Source: Lineus longissimus (Eukaryota > Nemertea > Pilidiophora > Heteronemertea > Lineidae). From it: a stretch of DNA of 64,000 nucleotides. Location of the stretch: positions 806,001 through 870,000 of the forward strand of contig NC_088312.1 in NCBI RefSeq assembly GCF_910592395.1. The letters run 5' to 3'. The position numbers and the translations under genes were made by a program. Positions 39,001 through 48,700 of this stretch are shown here, piece by piece (position 1 is the first letter of the stretch; each line of letters opens with the position of its first letter). The notes below the pieces were generated by a model. The model saw only the letters and a program-made list of their open reading frames with translations. It was not told the DNA's origin and did not search any database.

Positions 39001-41315
39001 CCCTGTTCTCTCTTATTGCAGAGTGGGTTTGTGTTTGAGGTGCACCTGGCTTATTACCGAGAAGTTACCATTGCCAAGATGGTAAAGACACCGGAGGGGA
39101 TGGTGAAGATGGTCGATACCAAGGAATCACTGGAGTTGGAGGAGGTCAACTTGACTTTACCACAACTGACAAGTGCTTTACACAGGTAAGACTGGGGTCA
39201 AAGCTAGTTGGTCTTTGATTTTGTGTGAAAGACTTTTGTGAGTTGGTTTGCCAATTTCTCCAGAGTGATCCACCCTGAAGGTCTGAAAGCTATCTTGGTA
39301 CCTATAATCTTAAAGTAGTTGCCAAACGACTTGAGCCATTGTGATTGCACTAGCCACAATAACAAACCATCACCGAGTCCTGGCCAGAGGGTGCATCCTA
39401 TAAAGACAAGTTGTGCCAAATATAACCAGACATTGTTAATCTTTATTTTCAGTGTCCAGCAAAAGCACAACACATTTAGTGGAGCGGTGCGTCTGGCAAA
39501 ACGATGGATCGCTGCTCAGATGTTGTCAGGATTTCTCCGGGATGAGGCAGTCGAGTTGGTTGTTGCAAGTCTTTACATCAAGCCAGCTCCATTCACTGTG
39601 CCAAGGTATGTTTACCCATGGTTCTGCTGTCTGGATGAAATTGTTTGTGTAAATCATGTACTGTTAGTCGGGTTTGGGACCTTTTTATTTTTGCTACATG
39701 TTATTCTTGGTGCACATATGGTTCTCAGTTGTCAAGAGAACACATCATCAAAATTGCATCGATTCTCTTTCTTTCAGCTGCCCTCAGACTGGATTCTTAC
39801 GCTTTCTGAATCTGCTGACTCGTCAAGATTGGAGACTGTCACCGGTCATTGTCAACTTGAACGAAGACCTAAAGTGTAAGTTTGTGGAAACATTTCTGTA
39901 TCGTTCGTTCAGCCATCAATCCATAAGTGTAAGAGGGCAAAGTTAAGGTTTGGTTGCTTTACCTGCGTTGCAGAATAAGAATCGGTCAGTCGACATTTAA
40001 TGCAAGGTGGCCAAAACGATGTCATGTCAACACAATGGGTGATATGAATAAAGACAAGCAAATGCTTTTACTACAATTTTGTACAGAAAGGCCTAGTGTA
40101 AATGTACATGGAGTTTTAGATAAAAGCATTTGCTAGTCTTTATTCATATCACCCAATGTCTATCACGTCATGTCACGTATCTGTGTGTTTGGGGACAAGG
40201 GCTGTGTGTAACAAATTGTCTCATCATTTATATTTCAGCTGAAGACTACAGAGAAATTCAAACGAACTTCACAAAGCATCGGTCGTCACTGCCGTTGATG
40301 TTCATCGCCACACCCTATGACAAGTTGAAGTCAATTTGGACACTGCACAAACCCACTGCCCCTATTCTGCAGCGCTTGGTCCTGCTGGCACAAGAATCAC
40401 TGAACGTACTCCAGTCGCAGTTCATGCTGAACACAGACGATATGGATCGTAAGGTATGGACTTTGTGTCTCTGAACAGCCATGTCCAGTGAATTGAAGGA
40501 GTTACATAACTCTTTAAAGAATGATAGTTTTTATAAACTCGTCTCCATTGCTAAGCATTACTTAAAGTTTTTAGTTTCTCTTAACTTAATGCAAGTCTGT
40601 TTGGCTTCCAGCTGATCTTCCGCCCTCCGTTAGACATTTACAACGTGTTGATCCATCTTAAACCTGCTGTCCTGACACGACGCAGCCAGTGTGTCGACCC
40701 AGATCCAGACATTCAGTATCCACAGTTCGTCACTGAAGTGGACGAATCACTCCCAATGCCTGCGGTGAACTTTGATCCTGTGGCTTGCTATCTCCGAGAA
40801 CTACGTGCAGCGTTCGATGCAATCGCGTTGTTTTTCCATGACGAGTTTGGAGGGGATGTGGTCGGTGTGTTATGGAAGCCAGGTGCCTTGGATGTCAAAC
40901 CATTTAAGGTGGGTTGAATTTAGTGCTGAGCCTCAAATTGGATGCCACCTATGTAAACATCGCCCACAGTGTAAAGTCACCTGACATAGAGGACAAATCA
41001 GCCAGCCGAGGGACTTGTTATTCCAGCGGCAGACGCGCTGCATTACCGAATAGTGTAATATGGCCATGTTTGCATCCTCTTTATGTTAAACATCTTAATC
41101 ATCATCATCTTCTGTATTTTTTTCAGATCAAGAATCTGAACTATCACACACCAGTCGCAGGCAAAGATGGAAAGGAAGATCAAATCGTGGCAAATATAGA
41201 AGCAATATTAGAAGACTTCAAAATAATTGGTGAAGGACTTGTCAAAAGTGTTCAGAGAAGAACTGGCAATGGAGAGTGGGAGAACGTTGGTGAGAATAAC
41301 ATTGAGGACTCGTGA
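33017..41315 (+). CDS. NOL6: nucleolar protein 6 (Nrap/Utp22), 21 exons, complete
   Basis: Small-subunit processome protein acting in nucleolar pre-rRNA processing. Exons: 33017-33064, 33581-33838, 34059-34169, 34390-34572, 34795-34963, 35098-35238, 35502-35665, 35800-35920, 36050-36213, 36607-36722, 36952-37252, 37416-37564, 37838-38069, 38322-38421, 38659-38813, 39022-39185, 39453-39605, 39778-39875, 40239-40453, 40612-40908, 41127-41315. They sum to 1175 codons plus stop, close to vertebrate NOL6 length. Hallmarks seen: an acidic Ser-rich N-terminus; KLTKGELYKPPTNEELNELK; a nucleotidyltransferase-like GSFVMGTC...DPHIDVAVEMP block lacking the second Asp of a catalytic DxD; LLKVWLHQRELD; SELRRFQDGSICEAVVW; FHDEFGGDVVGVLWKP; and a C-terminal NIEAILEDF. 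Family knowledge says these polymerase-like folds are scaffolds, not enzymes. The first exon is the least certain part: its donor is weak (gtttat), but its phase fits. Confidence 0.95.
40036..40155. mobile_element. 120-bp MITE in a Nol6 intron, copy 1
   Basis: Ends TGGGTGATATGAATAAAG and CTTTATTCATATCACCCA are inverted repeats that extend about 34 bp into the element. The middle includes TTTTGTACAGAAAGGCC and GTAAATGTACATGGAG. A second, nearly identical copy is at 48719-48836 in a CPT1 intron. No coding capacity. Confidence 0.8.
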
Positions 41316-41640
41316 GATAGTTTTGAATGACCACATGAAATCATGTCAGTTAAGCTGCACTGGATGCAGTCAGTTTCTAGGTACTGAATGACATAGTCAT
41401 AATGCCTACCAGCATACATGTCGTTATGTCTGAATGTAAACATCCAGTGAAGGAATTCTTGTGATGTTTTTGAGCAGACGATGTAACTATTCCTTTCAAC
41501 TGTGTAATTGTCTGAAATATTTACCTCAGTATGTATTCATAACCTTGAGATTCTTTAAATGCAGTGCTGATGATAAGAATAAAGTTACTGTACAAATATT
41601 TTTTCGGTGTCTTTTTTTGTGGGTTTTGATTAGCGAAATA
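41316..41640 (+). other. Nol6 3' UTR and downstream edge
   Basis: Unremarkable AT-rich sequence between the Nol6 stop and the satellite block. It holds the poly(A) signal at 41578-41583. Confidence 0.6.
41578..41583 (+). promoter_or_regulatory. Nol6 poly(A) signal AATAAA
   Basis: AATAAA 263 nt beyond the Nol6 stop codon, followed within 40 nt by a T/G-rich stretch. This gives a short 3' UTR that ends just before the satellite block. Confidence 0.75.
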
Positions 41641-41649
41641 ATCCACCAT

Positions 41650-41963
41650 GGAAAACAGCCAGGTCAGATGCAGTCTGGTTGTGACTGTATCATCTCTCTC
41701 ACCATGGAGCATCTATGTCCGATGCAGTCTGGTTGTGACTGTATCATCTCTCTCACCATGGAGCATCTATGTCCGATGCAGTCTGGTTGTGACTGTATCA
41801 TCTCTCTCACCATGGAGCATCTATGTCCGATGCAGTCTGGTTGTGACTGTATCATCTCTCTCACCATGGAGCATCTATGTCCGATGCAGTCTGGTTGTGA
41901 CTGTCTCATCTCTCTCACCACGGAGCATCTATGTCCGATGCAGTCTGGTTGTGACTGTCTCAT
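41650..41963. repeat. 54-bp minisatellite, six units
   Basis: Near-perfect 54-bp units containing CAGTCTGGTTGTGACTGTAT and CACCATGGAGCATCTATG. Because 54 is a multiple of three and the unit lacks stops, several frames stay open. One of them reads QSGCDCIISLTMEHLCPM repeated. The later units change TGTATC to TGTCTC. I regard it as a non-coding array with shadow ORFs. Confidence 0.9.
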
Positions 41964-43115
41964 CTCTCACACTGTGTTCATTGCAAGACGGTGTAGTTGT
42001 CTGGTCCAATTCAGCCCAGTTGTGACTATCATCTCTCTCAACAACACTGTCGAGCAGCCAAGGTCCAAATCAGTCTGCATGTGATTGTCTAATCTCTCAC
42101 TGTCGAGCAGCCAGGTCCGATTCAGTCCAGTTGGGTTGCCTGGAGATCCCAAGTCAGCATCGGTCTGGTTGTGTCTGTCTCATCACTCTCACCACGGAAC
42201 AGCTAGGTCAGATGCAGTCTGACTGCTTCACCTCTCGCACTGTGTTCATGGAAAGACAGTGGAGCTGTCAGGTCCAATTTGGTCTGGTTGTGACTGTCTC
42301 ATCTCTCTCAGCAACACTGTGGAACAGCCAAGGTCCCTGCCTGCGACTGTTTAATCTCTCACCTTGTTGACGAGGTGGAGCAGCCAGGTCCGATTCGGTC
42401 TCATTGTGATCGTCTCATTCTTCACCGTGATGATAATATGCTCAAGCTCCCAAGTCAACATCAGTCTGGTTGTGACCGTCTGATCTCTCGCACTGTGCCT
42501 CATGGCAAGACGGATGAGCTGTCAGGCCCATTTTGGTCTGGTTGTGACAGTATCCGTACAGCCACAACAGATTTGGCCAGGTTGTGCTGTGACTGTCTCA
42601 TCTCTCTCATCATGTTGTCAACACGGTGGAGCAGCCAGGACTGATTCGGCCTGGCTGTCACTGTCTCATCTCTCTCACCATGTTGACAACTTGGCAGAGC
42701 AGCCAAGACTGATTTGGCCTGGCTGTGACCATCTCATCTCTCTCACCATGTTGGCAACACGTTGGAGCAGCCAGGACTGATTCGGCCTGGCTGTGACTGC
42801 CTCATCTCTTTCAGCATGTTGACAACTTGGCAGAGCAGCCAGGACTGATTCGGCCTGGCTGTCACTGTCTCATCTCTCTCACCATGTTGACAACTTGGCA
42901 GAGCAGCCAAGACTGATTCGGCCTGGCTGTGACCGTTTCATCTCTCTCACCTTGTCAACACGGTGAAGCAGCCAGGATTGATTCGGCCTGGCTGTGACTA
43001 CCTCATCTCTCTCATCATGTTGTCAGCACGTAGATTTAGGAGCGATTGGAAATGTGGGACTGGGAGAGGAAGCAGAGACCAAGCATGAAGCATCCTGTCG
43101 TTATCAGCATCCTGT
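41964..43115. repeat. degenerate satellite, 60-75-bp period
   Basis: Continues the same core (CAGYCTGGTTGTGACTGTCT, CATCTCTCTCACCATG) with varied linkers. These include AGCAGCCAGGACTGATTCGG and TTGACAACTTGGCAGAGCAG. The units are less regular than on either side. Confidence 0.8.
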
Positions 43116-43318
43116 CGTTATGGCGATGGCGTAGTTCTTTCATGAAGTCATTTAAAGTTCTGAACTACGCCATCGCCATCTTCAGGGCAAGGTAGGAACT
43201 GAAAATACCGTAAAAAGACCGTTTGGTCTTTTCAGTTCCTACCTTGCCCTAAAGATGGCGATGGCGTGGTTCAGAACTTCAAATGACTTCATGAAAGAAC
43301 TACGCCATCGCCATAACG
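43116..43318. mobile_element. 203-bp nested palindrome inserted in the satellite
   Basis: The left arm starts CGTTATGGCGATGGCGTAGT and the right arm ends with its reverse complement. The arms match over about 90 bp around a short centre (ACCGTAAAAAGACCGTTTGG). Inside each arm GATGGCGATGGCGTAGTTC and GAACTACGCCATCGCCATC form a second inverted pair, so the element is a palindrome of palindromes. The satellite resumes directly at about 43323, which marks it as an insertion. No coding capacity. Confidence 0.8.
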
Positions 43319-43322
43319 ATGG

Positions 43323-43905
43323 CGCAGCCAGGACTGATTCGGGCTGGCTGTGACTGCCTCATCTCTCTCGCCATGTAGACAACTTGGCAGAGCGGCCAAA
43401 ACTAATGTGGTCTGACTGTGACTGTCTCATCTCTCTCACCATGTTGGCAACACGGTGGAGCAGCCAGGACTGATTCGGCCTGGCTGTGACTGCCTAATCT
43501 CTCTCGCCATATTGACAACTTGACAGAGCAGCCAAAACTGATGTGGTCTGACTGTGACTGTCTCATCTCTCTCACCATGTTGGCAACACGGTGGAGCAGC
43601 CAGGACTGATTCGGCCTGGCTGTGACTGCCTAATCTCTCTCGCCATATTGACAACTTGACAGAGCAGCCAAAACTGATGTAGTCTGACTGTGACTGTCTC
43701 ATCTCTCTCACCATGTTGGCAACACGGTGGAGCAGCCCGGACTGATTCGGCCTGGCTGTGACTGTCTCATCTCTCTCACCATGTTGGCAACACGGTAGAG
43801 CAGCCAGGACTGATTCGGCCTGGCTGTGACTGCCTCATCTCTCTCGCCATATTGGCAACTTGGCAGAGCAGCCAAGACTGATTTGGCCTGGTTGTGACTG
43901 TCTCC
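43323..43905. repeat. 68-bp satellite with 136-bp higher-order unit
   Basis: Two alternating 68-bp variants: one with AACACGGTGGAGCAGCCAGG, one with TTGACAACTTGACAGAGCAG. They repeat as a dimer: ATGTTGGCAACACGG recurs at 43441, 43577 and 43713, exactly 136 bp apart. This is a small higher-order repeat formed by block duplication. Confidence 0.85.
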
Positions 43906-44400
43906 TCTCAACGTGTTGGCAAGATGGTGGAGCTACCAGGGCCGATGAGCTTCCCTGAATCAGTCTGGTTCTGATTGTCTCATCTCTCAACGTGTTGGCA
44001 AGATGGTGGAGCTACCAGGCCGATGAGCTTCCCTGAATCAGTCTGGTTGTGACTGTCTCCTCTCAACGTGTTGGCAAGATGGTGGAGCTATCAGGGCCGA
44101 TGAGCTTCCCTGAATCAGTCTGGTTGTGATTGTCTCATCTCTCAACGTGTCGGCAAGATGGTGGAGCTACCAGGGCCGATGAGCTTCCCTGAATCAGTCT
44201 GGTTGTGATTGTCTCATCTCTCAACGTGTCGGCAAGATGGTGGAGCTACCAGGGCCGATGAGCTTCCCTGAATCAGTCTGGTTGTGATTGTCTCATCTCT
44301 CATCGTGTCGGCAAGATGGTGGAGCTACCAGGCCGATGAGCTTCCCTGAATCAGTCTGGTTGTGACTGTCTCATCTCTCAACGTGTTGGCAATATGCTGC
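43906..44400. repeat. 79-bp satellite, about six units
   Basis: Units contain AACGTGTTGGCAAGATGGTG, GCTACCAGGGCCGATGAGCT and TCCCTGAATCAGTCTGGTTG. The period is 79 bp, seen at 43911 and 43990. The second half of each unit is the core shared with the 54- and 68-bp arrays. Confidence 0.85.
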
Positions 44401-45746
44401 AGCTCCCTAGTCTGTGTTTTGGTGACACTGAGGAACTGCCTGGGCCTGATCGGTCTTTCACTGATGAAGGGAATAACAACCACACCAATATCTAAAACCT
44501 GTGTTTTATTCCCAAAAAGATCTTAAAACATCGCAATGATATGCTTCTCTAATAAAAGTATTATATACACCAAACCTATTAGTACACATCCTCCTGTAAA
44601 AACTTCAAACACACATGTAACTGACGTGCTGTGCACAATCTGACAGACAAGCTTTGACTTCTACCACGCTACACAACCTAAAGCCATGAAGATGGTAGAT
44701 GTCAGTGAGAAAAACAAGATGATGCAATGACAATGCACGCCAAATGCACGTCGTATTCTAGGACAGTTGTAGAAGTATATGAGACAACACACAACCAGAG
44801 AGGTCACTTGCAAACAGCACTACTAATGCTATTAAAACGGAATGAGAAATGCAACAAGAAGTTGTATTGAGATTTTTTGACTAACTCGGACTGTTGAAAA
44901 TGAAACCTCTGTCATATTGGTAGCACATGCACACAGATACATTTCCACCTCATCTTTTGTTTGCCAACGGACATTTTGGTATTTTATGTTGATGCACTCA
45001 CTAACTTCAACATCTGGCATGTTGAGCATTAGCAGCCAGAGGGTTGAGAAGTTGATATGATCTACCCAGCAGACCTACATAGGCTGCTCATCTAAAGGCA
45101 GACTCTACTGTGTTATGCACACAATAAAATGACCACCGATAAGACACTCCCTTTTCACCAATTTCCCTATATTTCATAACAATACTTATATGCCCACTCT
45201 TTGTAACATTTAACTTTTTGGTGTAAATAACTAACAATTTAAACATATTTTAACGATGCCAGTAAGAGATCATGAAAACATATATCGGAGGTTAATCGTA
45301 ACGGGGTGATCTAGCAGACATATCAGGACTTGTTGGCCACATTGACAGGAATGTGGCGAGGAGATTGTAAATCTGACACCTGCAAGAAATCAGCAAGAGT
45401 ATCGTTTTAACTGCTATGATAGATCTAAAATGTAACAATAAAATATTTTCATGACTCTTACAGCTGATTTATCCAAATACAATGACTCTAGAATGATCTA
45501 AACTTATCTCCATCCATTGACATATTGGTATATATCTGTACATGCATCATTCAGTAAACTTTGAATAATTGTTAAAAAATCCTTTGGTTCTCAACAACTG
45601 AACGCCGCCAACAGACTTGCATGAGTTGTCCATTATCCATTATCATCCGATTTGCATAATATCCGATCTGGAATGTCTAGTCTTTTAGTACTGGATTTGA
45701 CATTGGCAATTCATATTTACACAATAATCCCTAGGAATCTTGGTCA
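44401..45746 (-). other. CPT1 3' UTR region
   Basis: No open frame or repeat that I can support. If the AATAAA at 44505-44510 is used, the CPT1 3' UTR is about 1.24 kb and ends about 100 bp from the satellite block. Confidence 0.55.
44505..44510 (-). promoter_or_regulatory. candidate CPT1 poly(A) signal AATAAA
   Basis: Minus-strand AATAAA 1237 nt past the CPT1 stop codon. I saw no good minus-strand hexamer closer to the stop. Because Nol6 runs the other way, the two 3' ends face each other across the satellite. Confidence 0.5.
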
Positions 45747-48700
45747 TCAATTCTCTTCGAATAAGGCTTTGATGTCGGCGAGAGATTTCTTGATTACTTT
45801 TCCAAACCTCAGAGAATTCTGAAGAAAAACACAAAGAAAACTTTAAACAGGCATTCAGATATCCCAGGGCTTGGTTTTTGAAATAAGTTAGTCACTAACT
45901 TGGTATTAAGTCTAATGGGCTTAACTGTTGGAGATAACATGAAGTAAAGCTAAGGCTAAGTTTGTGACACAACTTGTTTGGAACAACCACTAAGCTAAAC
46001 CCAACTAGGAAAATCATTACCAGTTCCAAGGGACACACTTCTCATAATGCACAAGCCCTGACCAGAGGTATTTTAAACGATATAGCTTAAGACTATCGGC
46101 TTCCAAGACTGACAACCAAATCTCCCACCCACCAACACCCTTGCTTGACTGTATCATCAAAAGTCTGGAGGATGAACAGGGCACTTACCGTCGTTGAACA
46201 ACTGTTTTTGCATGAGATATGGAAGAATATACAGTCTTCCCCAGCGATGATATAGGACACGCCATAACCATCGTCAGCAACCTGCAAATGGAGAGTTAGA
46301 AAAGTGGAACTTTTCCTCGACAGTTCTAGAACCTTGTCAAAAGATGGCGTGTACCCCGGGTCAGTGGTGCTGTAGGGTGGTCAAGGTCAGAAAAGGGTTG
46401 ATAAGTTGGACTAGGCTTTATTATGTTGTGTCCTCCTTGACCAACAAAAACCAATGGTACATAATCACAAACCGAAACTGAAGTTGGCAAACCATTGGGT
46501 CCTGGGTAAGAAAACAGCTGAATCTGTGTGAGTATTGCTGAATGACTAGGAGGTGCAAGACTTCAAGACTTACTGGACCAAATCCTCCGCCGGCCGAGAT
46601 GTAGTTAGGATGTTTCACCAAGTCGAGTTTGTCCGTCTGCTGATGTGGGGTCTGAAAACGGTAAACATCACTTTTAATATGAAGTCAATTTGCTCTCAAG
46701 TCTCATAACGAATAAATACTGTGGGTTCAAGTTCATTTTGTTTTATAACAATATTTTCATAAGAGCAATCTTTGCCAGCTTCCAGCATAAATCTTGCATC
46801 AACAATTTGGAACTTGGTAGTTTTGAAGAAATCTGTCAGCAGTACAATTGACATCAGGACTTCAAAAGGAAGTTGGGGTCAAAATACTTCCAACCTCCAC
46901 ATAGTTTAATGCTGATGAGTTCAATAACTGCACAAATTCTTTCACGTACCTGGCTGGTTGAAAGCCTCCATGGCTCGCTGAGTACCTCCTTCAGGAATGG
47001 CGTCTCGATGCCAAGATACTTTGAGACGACATACAGACAGAACAAATGGCGGTCGATGCCCTTGCCAGACATGGCGTCACGGTAGCCATCCTGGTGAGAA
47101 TTGGCTGCTTCCTTCATAAGGGCGATACGCTCTTTGTTCTGGAAAACAGAAATGCCAAATTAGATTTTTATCTACAAACTTTACAATTGACTACATAAAA
47201 CCATAAAAACTTCACGTCCCGCTATCATGCGTTGGACTGACGAACTGGCAATAGCCTAGCTGTACAAAACACTAAGCTATGATTACCAGTTTGCAGTATG
47301 TTGCAGTTGAACATGATACACCAGATCCATAAGGTTGGTAATAATGAACTCGATGACCACGAGTAAAACCTGAGACACTTGAGCACTTACGGTTTTGGTG
47401 GTGTCCTCCATAGCTTTAGCGAAGGCTGAGGACTCATTGGTGCAGGACCTGACAGTCTCTGTCCGTCCTTCACGGAAGAACCTGGTCATTGATGCTTCAT
47501 ATGTCAGGCAAAACTTCCCAGCATCCTACAGCAAAAACAATAGTTAATCAATGAAAATACATATATGTGACCCGCTCTACCAAAACTAGGCGCTTGTCGC
47601 ATCTGAACTTGACAGGTTGATACGGACTTGTTGTTCATTTCCCTATTGTAGACCTTTTGTGAAATCTATTACAAACTGATTTGGTCACATTTCACAAAAG
47701 GTCTACAATAGGGAAATGAACAACAAGTCCGTATCAACCTGTCGAGTTCAGATGCGACAAGTGCCTAGTTTTGGTAGAGCGGGTCACATATACTACTATC
47801 CTCGGTTTGATCACATTCTGAGGTGACTTTCATGTCATTTTATTTCGTACCTCATGTGATTTCCAATGTTACATGTATCGTGGCAATGAAAGGAAGCTAC
47901 TCAACTGTAACAAAATTTAATCTTGGAAACGTGGACTTACCCTGAAGTACGCAAGTTGCAGAGCTAACTGTATAAATGCATCAGGACTTGTTCTGGACTT
48001 CTTCATGAAGCCTTTACCAAATTCATCATGGACTAACAAGTGCAGATCTACGTCATTGAGAAGCTTGGTCGCCTGGGCAAGGCTTGTCTCAATCACCTCG
48101 ACACACTCCTCGTTCATCTCCCACTGCAGTCGGATGGGATGAGGTGGCTTCGTGACAACTTTCCCAAGAGTATGGCCACTGTCATCATATCTGTCACCAA
48201 AACAAAGGAAATATCAACCATTTTTAGACAGAGTTTAAGTTCCAAATATCACAATAAAACATTGTTAAACTTTTTCTTAAACGCGGTATAACACTGTATG
48301 TTTCCAGTTCCATTTGCCAAGGTCAGAACATGTATTTATATGTTGTGATACATGCCTCATTCAATCAGAACATCAACATGCATTTTGCATGGAACACAAT
48401 ACTCTAGTCCATTTCACAATAAGATGGCACTCAGACCTTTGTTACCCCATAATGTCTTCAGGCAGGATCAGTAAGATGGAGCCAACAAAGAGGTTCATTA
48501 CCAATTTATACATTATGTGTAATCTCCATTCACTCATGACAATGGCACAACAATGACAAGAGGCTGATGTAAGAATGGATTGAGCCGGTTTACTCATAAC
48601 ACCTCAGGAAGGTCATCATAACAGCTTGCTAAGCCCTCAGCCCCTTTTCTCAGCCACTTCAGCTTTGTTGGAGGCATGCCATAATTACTTTAAGGCAGCA

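Noticed and set aside
41461-42084. 207-codon ORF with six 18-residue Cys-rich repeats
   Set aside because: It is the 54-bp minisatellite read through. Other frames and the opposite strand are equally open, and it starts inside the Nol6 3' UTR.
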